DNA of 64,000 bases, taken from NCBI RefSeq assembly GCF_007489285.1, contig NZ_VLIY01000004.1:245191-309190 (forward strand), in the 5' to 3' direction. Shown piece after piece: positions 8,771 through 18,554 of this stretch; position 1 is the first letter of the stretch; every line of letters begins with the position of its first letter. The position numbers and the translations under genes were made by a program. The notes below the pieces were generated by a model. It saw only the letters and a program-made list of their open reading frames with translations. It ran no database searches and was not told the origin of the DNA. This DNA is from Skermania sp. ID1734. GTDB lineage: Bacteria > Actinomycetota > Actinomycetes > Mycobacteriales > Mycobacteriaceae.

Positions 8771-8855
8771 TTACCGCGCTACCGAAGATGTTTCAAGATC
8801 TTGCAAAACCGGGAACACGACATCAGAAAGTTCCGTCCCACAGAAAGGCGTATCC

Positions 8856-9194
8856 ATGAAGCGCACCACCGTGAGGGCCATTTGTGCGTCGGCGATTGCA
8901 GCACCTCTACTGATTCTCGGCGCCGGCTATGCGGCCGCCGCGCCGACGCTCGGCGCCGGTACCGACCCGGGCACGGTCACGATCGGCCTCGACACGGCCG
9001 GAAAAGCCGCGAAAGAGGGCTGGACGTGCATCCTCGGCGGCGCGGACAACGGCGGCGGCATGCACGTCATCATGGGCAACAGCGGCGACTCACCCGGCGG
9101 CTTCGCCAACGGCGCCGCTGTCACGGCGGTGTGCGGAGGCATGCAGTCGCCGTACGTCACCATGATCAACGGCACAGCCCAAAAGGGCACGTAA
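8856..9194 (+). CDS. Small secreted protein, tandem paralog A
   Basis: A 112-residue protein with a signal peptide (MKRTTVRAICASAIAAPLLI...AAAA). The mature part has two Cys, in EGWTCILGG and AVCGGMQSPY, likely a disulfide, and a Gly/Asn-rich middle (MGNSGDSPGGF). It is clearly related to the next gene (start MKRTT.RA.CA, EGWTC, V.GNSG / MANSG, Q(S)PYV). Function unknown; the pattern suits a small exported protein. Its upstream region is partly duplicated too (see paralog B). Confidence 0.75.
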   Translation: MKRTTVRAICASAIAAPLLILGAGYAAAAPTLGAGTDPGTVTIGLDTAGKAAKEGWTCILGGADNGGGMHVIMGNSGDSPGGFANGAAVTAVCGGMQSPYVTMINGTAQKGT

Positions 9195-9287
9195 ATCGGC
9201 TCCGGGTACGCCTCTGGCGAAGTTCGTAATGTCACCAAACCGGGAATACGGCAGACGAACACATCCCTCGCAAAGGAAGGCGTACCC

Positions 9288-9641
9288 ATGAAGCGCACCA
9301 CAGCTCGAGCCGCTTGCGCCACGGCCGCCACGGCATCCATGGTCTTGCTCGGAGCTGGCTACGCGGCGGCCCTGCCGACGCTGATGCCAGGCCCCGGCAA
9401 CGGTCAGGTCAGTGTTCAGCTCGATCAGCAGGGCACGGCGGCCAGGGAGGGCTGGACCTGCGTACTGGTCGGTTCGGCCGATACGGGCGGACCGCGGGTC
9501 ATCATGGCCAATTCCGGCCAGACCCAGGGCGGATTCGCCGCGGGATCAGCCGTCGGCGCTGGCTGCACAAGCATGAGTGCGCCGTATGTCGGCATGGCCA
9601 ACTCCGTCGCCGGGGGCCCGGCGGCCAGCACCTCAGGCTAG
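9288..9641 (+). CDS. Small secreted protein, tandem paralog B
   Basis: A 117-residue paralog of the preceding gene: signal peptide, EGWTCVLVG, IMANSGQTQGGF, GCTSMSAPYVGM, and a Gly/Ala/Ser tail. The upstream DNA repeats features of copy A: AAACCGGGAA(T/C)ACG about 50 bp before the start, and AAGGCGTA(C/T)CCATGAAGCGC spanning the start. The duplication therefore included the promoter or leader. It ends in a 4-bp overlap with the convergent DMT transporter gene. Function unknown. Confidence 0.75.
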   Translation: MKRTTARAACATAATASMVLLGAGYAAALPTLMPGPGNGQVSVQLDQQGTAAREGWTCVLVGSADTGGPRVIMANSGQTQGGFAAGSAVGAGCTSMSAPYVGMANSVAGGPAASTSG

Positions 9642-10579
9642 GCACGCCGCCGTACGGCCGCGGGCAACGCCGCGACAACGACACCGCCAAGCACCACGAC
9701 GACTCCCGCCACCGGCACCCAGGTGAGGTGGTGGCCGACGGGTGTCACGATGTCGAGCACCACTGCGCCGATCAGCTGACCGGCCACTGACGCGAGTCCC
9801 AACAACAGCACGCCGATCCAGCGGACCACCACCGCGGCAATGGCGATGAACACGAGCCCGAGCACACCGCCGACATAGAGCCATGCTTGCGTCGGCAGCT
9901 GCCGCGGCCAGCCGCGAACGGCTCCCGCGATTGCGAACACGCAGACCAGCATGATCGTTCCGGCGCTGAAGTTGACCCATGACGCCACCGCCGGGCCGCC
10001 GGCCGTGGCTACTCGTCCGTTGACGGCCTGCTGCCACGCCAATCCCATCCCGGCGAGCGCCGGCAGCAAGGCAAGCACCAGATCGCCCGAGTCGAGGGCG
10101 AGTTGTCCCGCACTGGTCAGTACGACTGCACCCAAGCCCAATGCGGCACCCACAACTCGGGTCACCGTCAAAGGCTCGGCGCCTGCGGGACCTATTCCGG
10201 CGCGATCAACCAGCAAGCTGCTGAGAATTTGCCCGCCCACCACGGCGACCGTGAATTCGGCGACGCCGATGGTCGACACCGTAATGCCCTGACAGGCAAC
10301 CAGAAATGCGCCGAACAGCCCACCGCTCAGATGCCAGGGGCGCAGCTGGGTGCGAGCCAACGCCGCCCGCACCTGACGGAGTCCGGCGCGCATCCGGGGA
10401 CTGACGGATAGCCCGGCACAGAGCAGCACCAACCCGACGCCGAAGCTGATCAACGCGGCCGCTATCCCGTCGTTGAGGCGGGCGCCGAGTTCACCGTTGA
10501 TGCGGGCCTGCACCGCTACCGCGAACCCGATGGCCAGCGCCGCAGCCAACCCCACAACGTGCCGATTCACTCCTGCCAC
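9638..10579 (-). CDS. DMT-superfamily (YdcZ/DUF606-type) membrane transporter
   Basis: About 313 residues with ~10 hydrophobic segments. There are two DUF606-like halves, each starting with the diagnostic block (VQARINGELGARLND in the first half; WQQAVNGRVATAGG in the second). These proteins are predicted inner-membrane small-molecule exporters. A GTG at 10579 or 10570 is the likely start: the frame runs further up to 10681, but that would overlap the upstream peptidase gene and encode a highly basic leader. Same strand as the peptidase gene, 24 bp downstream of it. Confidence 0.78.
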   Translation of the reverse strand: MAGVNRHVVGLAAALAIGFAVAVQARINGELGARLNDGIAAALISFGVGLVLLCAGLSVSPRMRAGLRQVRAALARTQLRPWHLSGGLFGAFLVACQGITVSTIGVAEFTVAVVGGQILSSLLVDRAGIGPAGAEPLTVTRVVGAALGLGAVVLTSAGQLALDSGDLVLALLPALAGMGLAWQQAVNGRVATAGGPAVASWVNFSAGTIMLVCVFAIAGAVRGWPRQLPTQAWLYVGGVLGLVFIAIAAVVVRWIGVLLLGLASVAGQLIGAVVLDIVTPVGHHLTWVPVAGVVVVLGGVVVAALPAAVRRRA

Positions 10580-10602
10580 TGTGCCAGCACGCGAGGCGCG
10601 CC

Positions 10603-11538
10603 TCAGCTGACGCTCGACGCGGGAGCCGTCCACGTGTTGCACACGTCGAGCGAATCGCGATCGACCCCGCGGGTGAACCACATGCCGAAGTTCGCGGGCT
10701 GGCCGTGATCAGGCGTACTGCCCGGCTGGTCTCCGCGCGACCAATTATCTTGCTGCGCAAGGCGAACGCTGCCTGCGTCGAAACTTGCCCCGATGAACAT
10801 GCCGGCGAGGCATTGCGCCTGCAATTCGGTGCGCCGAGATTCCTCGAGGCCAAGCGGCGACTGCCGGCCGGCCTCGTTCATGGCGGTCACGACCGCCGGC
10901 AGCAGTCCGCTGAGTTGCTGCAGGTGATGGCCGTACTCGTGAGCCAACAGGCCGACAGCCGCGGCTGGGACGGCCTGCGGGCCCGCGTTGGTGCCGAGGA
11001 AGCTGGCCGGATCGAGGTAGATCGTGCCTGCGCAGTAGAAACTGTTGCGCTCGGGTGGTCGACCGCAGTCGTCACCCGCGACCCCGCCTAGCGCCACTCG
11101 CGCCGGCTGGAATGGCACCTTCAGCGCCGCCAGCACCGGCTGCCATGCCGTGTCCAGGCACGCCAGCGCCGCCTGAAGAAACTGCTGCATTGCGACGGGG
11201 TCGGAAATCCACGGCGGGAGCGGGCAGCCACGACGCGCCACCGATTGCACCGCCGAGGAAAGCGGGTTGGCCGCCATCGGGGCCAACGGGTCGGCCGGTG
11301 TGGTGGTCGTGGCAGTCGTCTGCGTTGTCGTGGCGGTGACGCTCGGTGCAGCGCTTTGGGCGAGCGCCGTGGTCACCACCACCGCGTGATCCGAGGCCGT
11401 CGACGTTTCCCCGACACGTTCTGTCCCATCGGATCGCATCACCCGCACGGCAATGATCAACCCGATAAAGGCAACCAGCGCCACGACCAAGACGGCCACA
11501 CTGGGTCCGAGATGACGCTGACGATGGCTACCGCTCAC
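10603..11538 (-). CDS. Membrane-anchored neutral zinc metallopeptidase (YpfJ-like)
   Basis: 311 residues. One N-terminal membrane anchor (about residues 13-32) is followed by a Thr-rich linker (about 60-82). The zincin domain has the HExxH motif HEYGHH at residues 200-205 and a downstream conserved block MFIGASFDAGSV. The family (PF04228-type) has the active site outside the membrane; substrates are unknown. The Cys residues of the outer domain could form disulfides. Confidence 0.8.
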   Translation of the reverse strand: MSGSHRQRHLGPSVAVLVVALVAFIGLIIAVRVMRSDGTERVGETSTASDHAVVVTTALAQSAAPSVTATTTQTTATTTTPADPLAPMAANPLSSAVQSVARRGCPLPPWISDPVAMQQFLQAALACLDTAWQPVLAALKVPFQPARVALGGVAGDDCGRPPERNSFYCAGTIYLDPASFLGTNAGPQAVPAAAVGLLAHEYGHHLQQLSGLLPAVVTAMNEAGRQSPLGLEESRRTELQAQCLAGMFIGASFDAGSVRLAQQDNWSRGDQPGSTPDHGQPANFGMWFTRGVDRDSLDVCNTWTAPASSVS

Positions 11539-11577
11539 CTAGGTTGCCTCCTGGCCGCGCGCTGATCTCGAGCGAAT

Positions 11578-12825
11578 CTAACCTGTCATTGCACTATCCG
11601 AGACAACAACCTCCACTTCTGCATGCCGGCGTGGCTGGTGGCGCGGCAACCAGCGCGGCACGGCGGTAGCGGCCAGGGCGACCGGAATGCCGAGGAGGGC
11701 AACCACGGTCGGCAGCGAGAACCACATCGACACCAGCGCGACAGCACCGAATACGGCCAGGGCGACGAGTTCGCTGAACAGGCTCGCGACCGAGGTCACC
11801 GTGGCGCGCGCCGCGCCAGTGATGGCCTCCTGCAATCGCACTTCCGTGACGATAACCGCGTTGTTGATCGCGCCATAGGCCGTGCCGAGCGCCACGAAGC
11901 CAAGCGCGCCAATCACGCCCGGGCCACCCAGCAGCGCGCCGATTGCGAGCAGACCGGCCGCGGCGAGCAGCACCGCGACCATCGTCCGTGCTCTCATTGC
12001 CGCGGTGCGTCCGGCCAAGGCCGTCCCAACGACCTGTCCGGCGAGCGTGATGCCGACCAGCAGCGGAATCGTCGCGATGGCAACGCCCTCGGCGCGGGCG
12101 AGCAGACCGAAGTACTCGTCGAAGGCAGTGAAGCCGTACAGCAACGCGGCGAGCAGGACACCGAACCGAACTCGCGGCCGGGCTAGGAACTCCGCCGCGC
12201 CGCTGCGCAACATGCCCAGGTACGCGCCGACGGGCTTGGTCGCCGAGTCGGCCACCTCGAGTGCTTTCGGCGCGCTGGGCATTGCACCCGCAGCGAGGCA
12301 GTGCACCAACGCAGCGCCGACACTCAACCAGCCCACCAGGCCGTAGCCGCCCCAGCTGTACATCGGCGCTGCGGTCAACGTGGCCAACAAGGCCGCAGTC
12401 TCACCGGCTGCGGTCGAATAGCCGATGATGCGCGCATAACTGTCGGTCGTGCAGCGCGCCGTAAGTTCGTCGTACAGCAACGCCTCGAAGGTGCCCGATT
12501 GCAGCGCACCGCTGGTTCCCCACAACACGAATCCCGCAGCGAAACCCCAATACGACGGCACCAACGTCCAGATCGCGAAACCGAGAGCCAGTAGCGCGGA
12601 TCCCAGAATCAGCAGTGCCCGTCGCGACACCGTGTCGGCCCAGGCGCCCGAGGGCACCTCGAGCACGAAGCCGGTCAACGACCAAATGGCCAACAGCGAC
12701 GAAATCTGGGCGGTACTGAGCCCATGGTCAGCGAAGAGAACCTCGTACAGGCCGTAGAGCGGGATCAGGTCACGGGTTGCGCTGAAGACGATCGCGCGCA
12801 GGAACAGCGATCGCTGGGAGAGAAG
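11578..12825 (-). CDS. MFS transporter with a disrupted or non-canonical 5' end
   Basis: Residues up to the stop at 11578 form a typical 12-helix MFS permease, including the loop 2-3 signature GAWADTVSRR. Helix 1 (FLRAIVFSATRDLIPLYGLY) is encoded upstream of the first usable start (TTG at 12693), and that frame stays open to 12825, where a TGA closes it. No ATG, GTG or TTG occurs between. A good ATG at 12839 (MANLDFSPS) is in a different frame, and an in-frame upstream ATG runs into the TGA. The 5' end therefore looks hit by a small indel or nonsense change, or it uses CTG. Substrate unknown. Confidence 0.65.
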   Translation of the reverse strand, partial: LLSQRSLFLRAIVFSATRDLIPLYGLYEVLFADHGLSTAQISSLLAIWSLTGFVLEVPSGAWADTVSRRALLILGSALLALGFAIWTLVPSYWGFAAGFVLWGTSGALQSGTFEALLYDELTARCTTDSYARIIGYSTAAGETAALLATLTAAPMYSWGGYGLVGWLSVGAALVHCLAAGAMPSAPKALEVADSATKPVGAYLGMLRSGAAEFLARPRVRFGVLLAALLYGFTAFDEYFGLLARAEGVAIATIPLLVGITLAGQVVGTALAGRTAAMRARTMVAVLLAAAGLLAIGALLGGPGVIGALGFVALGTAYGAINNAVIVTEVRLQEAITGAARATVTSVASLFSELVALAVFGAVALVSMWFSLPTVVALLGIPVALAATAVPRWLPRHQPRRHAEVEVVVSDSAMTG

Positions 12826-12932
12826 TCAAGATTCGCCATGGCGGATAGTCATGACGAACACTCTCCCGGGCCGACTGGTGGCCGGTCAACCGAATTTCGA
12901 CGGCCGAACCGGGCGGGGCAAGACGCCGCGGG

Positions 12933-13772
12933 TCATTTCTCCGCGAAATCCGTGGGGGCTTGCGGACGTCCGTCGCTCAGATCCAACTGTTGATGCTGTG
13001 CAGCCACGGTGGCCGCGACATTGGCGAGCTTTATGTTTAGTTCTTGGGAGGCGCGGCGGAGCAGATCGAAGGCGTCATCGGCGCTCAGTTGGCGCCGTGC
13101 CATGAGGATGCCCTTTGCTTGGCCGATCACATCGCGGCTGTCGATCGCGGCCCGCAGCTGGGTGGCTTGCAGGTCCGCTGCGGTGACCGCGCTGGTATGC
13201 GCCAGCGCGAGCGAAGCATGGGTCACCAGAAGCAGTGCGGCGGCCCGGTCGTATTCCTCGAACCCGCGCGGACGACGGGTGTAGAGATTCAGCGCCGCAG
13301 CTGAGGCCTGACCGATCGCCTCCGGGTACAACGCCGTGGTCAGCACTGCGCAGATCCCGAGTTCGACGGCTTCTCGGGAAAACTTCGGCCACTGGTTGTC
13401 CTTGTGCAGATTGACCGATTCGGCCGCTCCGGGACCGTCGACGATGGCCGCGTCGACGCAAGGTCCCTCCCCGAGCTCGTATTGCAGTTCATCGAGCCGA
13501 ACAGCGACCTCGTCGGAGTACACGGGGGTATGGAAGACGCCCTCGGGATTTCGGATGGTCACGCTTGCCACGTCGACATTAGGGATGACCACCAGCGCCG
13601 CGTCGACCACATGTTGCAACACGTCACCCACCGATTTGACCTGGAGCAGTGATCCGGTGAGCGCCGCGAATTGCAGCGCCAACGGGCCCAGGCCCAGCGT
13701 CTCGCCGGTGGCGTCGGGGTCGGCGAACCGTTGCTTGTCGGCGTGCCAGTCTTGTTCATTCCCCGTCAACAC
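12933..13772 (-). CDS. GAF-ANTAR transcription antitermination regulator
   Basis: 279 residues. An N-terminal GAF sensor domain (about 30-180, with the block YELGEGPCVDA) is joined to a C-terminal ANTAR RNA-binding domain (AIDSRDVIGQAKGILMARRQ followed by ADDAFDLLRRASQELNIKL). ANTAR proteins bind paired RNA hairpins and stop termination. I chose the GTG at 13772, with AAGGGA 6 bp upstream; the frame extends to 13937 but with unrelated Arg-rich sequence. It is divergent from the DUF4185 gene. Confidence 0.85.
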   Translation of the reverse strand: MLTGNEQDWHADKQRFADPDATGETLGLGPLALQFAALTGSLLQVKSVGDVLQHVVDAALVVIPNVDVASVTIRNPEGVFHTPVYSDEVAVRLDELQYELGEGPCVDAAIVDGPGAAESVNLHKDNQWPKFSREAVELGICAVLTTALYPEAIGQASAAALNLYTRRPRGFEEYDRAAALLLVTHASLALAHTSAVTAADLQATQLRAAIDSRDVIGQAKGILMARRQLSADDAFDLLRRASQELNIKLANVAATVAAQHQQLDLSDGRPQAPTDFAEK

Positions 13773-13993
13773 GGCTAATCCCTTCGACCCAGCCAGCGAC
13801 GAGCGCCGCCAGTCCTCGCGATTTTTGGCGTGGTGCCGCAACCTCGCCGGGGCCCGATTTCCCGATCCACCAGGAAAGCAAACGCTCCACGCGACGCTCG
13901 CAGGGTCTGCGCGCCGCCGAGCCACCGGACTTGTCACAGATCGTTACGGAAGTGATTTCTGATGCTTGTGAGGTTGCTGTTAACTTGCAGAGT

Positions 13994-15193
13994 GTGTCTC
14001 GATCGCGCACCGGCCTGCTGCTGACCGTCGTGTCATCGATTGCGGCAACCCTGTTGGTGTCGGTTGCCGCGCCGCACGCAGCCGCCGACGGGTGCGACAA
14101 CGGCAGCAGCGGTAGTAGCAACGGAAGCTCCGGAAGCTCGACCGGGTCTGGTGGCAGCCTTGCCCCGGGCGCCGCAAACCCGATTCCGTGGCTGAACGGC
14201 CACGATGGCAAGCTGCCGACATTGCGCGGCAAAACCACGGCGATCGCACACCTCACCGGCCCGATGAGCCCCAACGACACCACCGGACGATTCAGCGTGC
14301 TCGGCACCGACCTCGGAATCATGTGGGACAACGGCAAGGGCCAGATCCTGACCGCGTTCGGCGATACCTTCGGATTCGTCCTCAACCCGTTGTGCGGTTT
14401 CGTCGGCGACTGGCGCAGCAACGTCCTGCTGCGCAGCGGCGACCGGAACCTGAGCGACGGAATGAGCTTCGACAGCGCGCCGGAAGACCGGCCGGGACAC
14501 GCCAAGCAGATCATTGCCAGCCAGAAGATCTCCGGCGTCGAGGTCACGACGATCCCCACGACCGCGATCAGCATCGGCGATACCCAATACATCGACTTCA
14601 TGTCAGTGCGGTCGTGGGGCAAGCCGGGCGAATGGGTGACGAACTACGCCGGCCTCGCCTTCTCGAACGACAACGGCGAGAACTGGACCGTCGACCCGCT
14701 CACCGTTCGACCGAACGTCGCCGGCACCTTCGAGAACTTTCAGATGGGCGCGTACTTCCGCGACAAGGATTGGATCTACGAGTTCGGCACGCCGCCGGGA
14801 CGTGCCGGCGATGCCCGACTGGCGCGGTTCAAGCCCGAAGACATCCGAAACATTCCGAAGTACGAGTACTGGGACGGCACCACATGGGTGCCCGGCAACC
14901 CGACCGCGGCGAAACCGGTGATCCCTGGACCGGTCAGCGAAATGTCTGTGCAGTGGAACGCCTACCTGGGCAAGTACCTGACCCTCTACACCGATGCTGG
15001 CAACTCGATCGTCATGCGAACATCCGCCACCCCGACCGGGCCGTGGAGCGACCCCACCGTCCTGGTGTCGAGGCGCGACGTACCCGAGCTGTACGGCGCC
15101 TACATCCATCCCTGGTCGTCGGGGTCGGACCTCTATTTCCTGGCGACGACTTGGTCGGATTACAACGTGATGCTGCTGCGCACGCAGTTGTGA
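13994..15193 (+). CDS. Secreted DUF4185 domain protein
   Basis: About 399 residues. A signal peptide (SRSRTGLLLTVVSSIAATLL...) is followed by a Gly/Ser linker near residues 35-60, then a ~330-residue DUF4185 domain, a five-bladed-propeller-like fold. It shows repeated TxLGIMWDNG, FGDTFG, NWTVDPL and SWS/TWSD-like blades, ending VMLLRTQL. Related domains occur in mycobacterial secreted proteins and glycosidase-like enzymes; a carbohydrate target is plausible but inferred. The in-frame GTG at 13994 gives a compact signal peptide; GTG/TTG codons at 13931, 13952 and 13985 are alternatives. Confidence 0.8.
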   Translation: MSRSRTGLLLTVVSSIAATLLVSVAAPHAAADGCDNGSSGSSNGSSGSSTGSGGSLAPGAANPIPWLNGHDGKLPTLRGKTTAIAHLTGPMSPNDTTGRFSVLGTDLGIMWDNGKGQILTAFGDTFGFVLNPLCGFVGDWRSNVLLRSGDRNLSDGMSFDSAPEDRPGHAKQIIASQKISGVEVTTIPTTAISIGDTQYIDFMSVRSWGKPGEWVTNYAGLAFSNDNGENWTVDPLTVRPNVAGTFENFQMGAYFRDKDWIYEFGTPPGRAGDARLARFKPEDIRNIPKYEYWDGTTWVPGNPTAAKPVIPGPVSEMSVQWNAYLGKYLTLYTDAGNSIVMRTSATPTGPWSDPTVLVSRRDVPELYGAYIHPWSSGSDLYFLATTWSDYNVMLLRTQL

Positions 15194-15385
15194 CGACTGG
15201 CTGAGCGAGCACGTGCCGCACGGTCTTTTTTCTGCGCACAATCGGAATTAGGACAGCGTTCACAGACAGTTACACCCCCGTAATAAACGCTGGGAAAACT
15301 TTCGCATTGCCAGATACCAGACAAATAACCGGTTAGCCGATTCGCTTTGGCCAACCGAACCAGACGCGGTGTCGGTCGGAACAAT

Positions 15386-15409
15386 CACTTCCGGGCTCAG
15401 CCGGAAGTG
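15386..15409. promoter_or_regulatory. Perfect 9-bp hairpin in the leader of the glycine-rich secreted protein gene
   Basis: CACTTCCGG (15386-15394), a 6-nt loop, then CCGGAAGTG (15401-15409). It ends 45 bp before the ATG at 15455. It could be an operator or an mRNA hairpin; no T-run follows. The remaining ~190 bp upstream is AT-richer and holds no gene. Confidence 0.45.
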
Positions 15410-15454
15410 CCGAATCGGTTGGCGTCACCCTGATGCGTCACTCAAGGAGAGCTC

Positions 15455-15928
15455 ATGAACAAGATCCGCCGCGCCGCCGCCATTGCGGCCTTCGCAGTCA
15501 CCGCCTCGGCGCTCGGGACGGGCATCGCCGCAGCAGCACCGGCGCCGTCCGAGGCAGCGCCGGCCGCACCGGCGATCGTCCCCGCGCCGCCGGCGTTGCC
15601 GTTGCACAATGTCGATGCCACTGACGACTTCAACAGCGCGTTGAGTGTCGCGGCCACCCAGTTCGGGTTGGCAGCGACAGCCGGGTCAATGGCCGGTGGA
15701 GGCATCGGCCTGGCCATCGGGTGCCCGCTCGGCGCCGTAACCGGCGGTCTTGTGGGCCTGCCGACCGTCGTTGGCTCCCCCATCCTTGCGGGCCTGGGCT
15801 GCCTGGTCGGCGGCGGCACCGGCGCGGGCATCGGCGCGACGATCGGCGGCATTGCGGTGGGCGCACCGGTCGGCATCGCCAGCGGCGTGCAGTTCTACAA
15901 CACCCTGCACTCGAAGGGCGAAATGTAA
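15455..15928 (+). CDS. Secreted protein with hydrophobic Gly-rich hairpins
   Basis: 157 residues with a signal peptide (MNKIRRAAAIAAFAVTASAL...AAAA) and a short Pro/Ala linker. A region of about 75 residues follows with two long Gly/Ala/Ile/Val-rich stretches (GGGIGLAIGCPLGAVTGG and GGGTGAGIGATIGGIAVG), each holding GxxxG motifs and single Cys residues. Such glycine-zipper-like segments insert into or associate with membranes. A perfect AAGGAGA lies 5 bp before the ATG. Function unknown; secreted proteins of this shape are common in Nocardia-like genomes (recollection). Confidence 0.72.
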   Translation: MNKIRRAAAIAAFAVTASALGTGIAAAAPAPSEAAPAAPAIVPAPPALPLHNVDATDDFNSALSVAATQFGLAATAGSMAGGGIGLAIGCPLGAVTGGLVGLPTVVGSPILAGLGCLVGGGTGAGIGATIGGIAVGAPVGIASGVQFYNTLHSKGEM

Positions 15929-15939
15929 ACAGTTGTGTC

Positions 15940-15969
15940 GTGCGGGGCTTCCTGCCGGAGGCCCCGCAC
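15940..15969. terminator. Bidirectional hairpin between convergent genes
   Basis: GTGCGGGGC (15940-15948) and GCCCCGCAC (15961-15969) form a perfect 9-bp GC stem around a 12-nt loop. It fills the short gap between the secreted-protein gene and the 3' end of serS. Confidence 0.65.
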
Positions 15970-15971
15970 TG

Positions 15972-17234
15972 TCAACCCTGTGCGGTCAGCACCTTGACGC
16001 CGACAAACGGCACCAGGGCATCGGGGACGCGCACGGAACCGTCTGCCTCCTGGTGGTTTTCGAGCAAGGCGACGATCCAGCGGGTTGTGGCCAGGGTGCC
16101 ATTGAGCGTCGCGGCGATCTGCGGCTTGCCGTTCTCATCTCGATAGCGAATGGACAACCGACGAGCCTGGTACGTCGTGCAATTCGACGTCGACGTCAGC
16201 TCCCGATACGTCTGTTGGCTGGGAACCCAAGCCTCACAGTCGAATTTGCGGGCCGCCGAACTGCCGAGGTCGCCGGCCGCCACGTCGATCACCCGGTACG
16301 GAACATCGATGGCAGCGAGCATTTCGCGCTCCCACGCGAGTAACCGCTGGTGTTCGGAAGCCGCGTCTTCGGGCTTGCAGTAGCTGAACATCTCCACCTT
16401 GTCGAACTGGTGGACGCGAATGATGCCACGGGTGTCCTTGCCGTAGCTGCCGGCCTCCCGCCGAAAGCACGACGACCAACCGGCGTAGCGCTTCGGCCCT
16501 GCGCTCAGGTCGAGGATCTCGCCGGAGTGATAGCCGGCCAACGGCACTTCGGAGGTGCCAACCAGGTACAGGTCGTCCTCCTCGAGGTGGTACACCTCGT
16601 CAGCATGCGCCCCCAGAAAGCCTGTCCCGCTCATGATTTCAGGTCGCACCAAAACCGGCGGAATCATCAGCGTGAATCCGTTAGCGGTGGCCTTCTGGGC
16701 AGCGAGTTGCAACAGCCCGAGTTGGAGCAGCGCGCCGTAACCGGTCAGGAAATAGAACCGCGCACCCGACACCTTCGACCCGCGCCCCATGTCGATCAGA
16801 CCGAGCGACTCAGCCAACTCGAGGTGATCCTTCGGTTCAAAGTCGAAGCTGGTCGGCTCCCCCACGGTTTCGAGGAGCACGAAATCCTCTTCGCCGCCTG
16901 CCGGAGCGCCCTGCTCGACGACATTAGAAATCGCGCGGTGCGCCCGGTCCAACGCGGCATCGCCCTCGTGCTGCGCGGCCTCGGCGGCCTTGACTTTGGC
17001 GGCCAACTCTTGAGCACCAGATAACAGCGCAGCGCGCTCATCCGGCGACGCCTTGCCGATCTGCTTGCCTAACGCCTTCTGCTCGGCACGCAGGTTGTCG
17101 GCAGCGGCGACCGCCGCACGCCGCGACGCGTCGGCCTCGAGCAGCGCGTCGACGAGCGCCGGATCCTCCCCCCGGGCCCGTTGCGACGCACGCACCAGCT
17201 CGGGGTTTTCCCGCAGAACTTTCAGGTCGATCAC
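15972..17234 (-). CDS. serS: Seryl-tRNA synthetase
   Basis: 420 residues, normal length for bacterial SerRS. The N-terminal coiled-coil tRNA arm is clear ([22 protein letters not shown]..., then Ala/Lys-rich helices to ~110). The class II catalytic core contains motif 2 ([22 protein letters not shown], partly at 16380-16480) and motif 3 near the C-terminus ([15 protein letters not shown]). It charges tRNA-Ser with serine. The GTG at 17234 is the start; a longer frame to 17642 is not SerRS-like. Corresponds to Rv3834c in the conserved gene order. Confidence 0.96.
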   Translation of the reverse strand: MIDLKVLRENPELVRASQRARGEDPALVDALLEADASRRAAVAAADNLRAEQKALGKQIGKASPDERAALLSGAQELAAKVKAAEAAQHEGDAALDRAHRAISNVVEQGAPAGGEEDFVLLETVGEPTSFDFEPKDHLELAESLGLIDMGRGSKVSGARFYFLTGYGALLQLGLLQLAAQKATANGFTLMIPPVLVRPEIMSGTGFLGAHADEVYHLEEDDLYLVGTSEVPLAGYHSGEILDLSAGPKRYAGWSSCFRREAGSYGKDTRGIIRVHQFDKVEMFSYCKPEDAASEHQRLLAWEREMLAAIDVPYRVIDVAAGDLGSSAARKFDCEAWVPSQQTYRELTSTSNCTTYQARRLSIRYRDENGKPQIAATLNGTLATTRWIVALLENHQEADGSVRVPDALVPFVGVKVLTAQG

Positions 17235-17345
17235 GGTGTGCAGCCTACTTGGGAGCGCGGTCGGCCCAGATAGGTGGAACCGGGCGGTGGTCTGCGGCGT
17301 CGTATCGCAGTGACGGGGCACTGAGCTGTCAAGGGGGGAATCGCC

Positions 17346-18554
17346 ATGGAATCGTTTGCTGTCGACTGCGCCGAAATCTTCGGCATGGGCACGCTTGCAC
17401 AGGAATTGGCGGTGCGTGCCGAGCAGGCTCGAGGCCTGCTGCCGCTGGCCACGCACAGCGACGGTTATCACGGCCTCATGTGGGCGCTGAAACCCGCGAT
17501 CGACGGATTCGCCGCCGATACCCAAACCCGGTTGCTGGCGCGTCAGCAAGGACTGGAATCGCTGGGTTTCGATCTGCGGAAGGCTGGCTGGCGGTACAAC
17601 ACCCAGGATCGGGCCAATGCCGACTCGATCGCCGATCAGCACGCGCGCATTCAGGAGGGTGCCGAGGCACGGTACTCGGTCGATGAAATGCCCGGCGCAG
17701 CACGGTTTCCGCTGTCCGAACCGTCCGACCTGTCACCGCCCGAGGTCGCCGCCGCGGACGTGGCCTCGGTCATCGATGAAACCCGCGGCGTGGTCAGCGG
17801 TGTTGACGCCGCGATCCGCACCATCACCGGCTGGATCCGCGACGAACCATGGAGTCCGCTGCTGATGGTGATCGAACCGCTCTCGGGCAACTGGACGGAA
17901 CTCGAGCGCGCCGGGGAAATTTTCGCCAAGTCCGGGAACGCTTCTGAGGACGTCGCGAAGAACCTCGATCGTGGCGCGGACCGAGTTAATTCGACGTGGG
18001 ATGGCAAGGCGGCGTTGGAATTTTTGGATTATGCCGGTCGGCTCGCCCGGGCTCTCGAATGGGAAGGGCCGCTCGGGCGGATCGCCGAACGCGTCCTGCA
18101 GGCGACGTCGGAGCAGATCCAGTCCGTTGCCACGGTGATCCTGCAGAAGATCAACGACGTGGTCCGGAACCGGATCGTGAAGTCCGGGCTGCGCGACGTA
18201 TTCGCCAAGGTTGCGACGACACTCGTACCGGGTGGCTGGGTGGTGACCCTCGGTGTCCAGGCCTACGAAATCGGTTCGGCGCTGGTGGACCTGCACCACG
18301 AGATCCAGCAATTACTCGACCAGATCAAGAAGGTCATCGAGGACGCCCGTGCGGTGCTGGACACCCTGCACAACCCGGCCGACCTGACGCCGGCGAACCT
18401 CGTGCCGCTGCGCGAGAAGGTCCGCGACGCGGCCGACGGCGCCAGCCTCGCAGAAGACCTTGTTCGAGTGGCAGGTATCGGAGCCGTCCTGCGCGCGCCT
18501 ACCAGTAAATACGCTGCGCCACAAGGCAGCTCGGCGTGGGAGAACGCCAGCTGA
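17346..18554 (+). CDS. EspC-like plus WXG100-like two-module protein, putative T7SS substrate
   Basis: 402 residues, no signal peptide. Residues ~1-110 resemble the EspC/DUF2580 'type VII secretion target' helical hairpin ([18 protein letters not shown] ... [16 protein letters not shown]). Residues ~175-270 resemble a second WXG100-like hairpin with [13 protein letters not shown] in the WxG turn position. The C-terminal ~130 residues contain a hydrophobic patch ([21 protein letters not shown]) and a coiled-coil-prone segment ([19 protein letters not shown]). A strong AAGGGGGGAA precedes the ATG. It is translationally coupled to the next gene. Secretion and function are inference; no ESX core genes are in the window. 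Confidence 0.62.
   Translation: MESFAVDCAEIFGMGTLAQELAVRAEQARGLLPLATHSDGYHGLMWALKPAIDGFAADTQTRLLARQQGLESLGFDLRKAGWRYNTQDRANADSIADQHARIQEGAEARYSVDEMPGAARFPLSEPSDLSPPEVAAADVASVIDETRGVVSGVDAAIRTITGWIRDEPWSPLLMVIEPLSGNWTELERAGEIFAKSGNASEDVAKNLDRGADRVNSTWDGKAALEFLDYAGRLARALEWEGPLGRIAERVLQATSEQIQSVATVILQKINDVVRNRIVKSGLRDVFAKVATTLVPGGWVVTLGVQAYEIGSALVDLHHEIQQLLDQIKKVIEDARAVLDTLHNPADLTPANLVPLREKVRDAADGASLAEDLVRVAGIGAVLRAPTSKYAAPQGSSAWENAS

Noticed and set aside
17235..17642. N-terminal extension of SerRS
   Set aside because: The open frame continues, but SerRS proteins start at the [10 protein letters not shown] block and the extension is unlike any domain.
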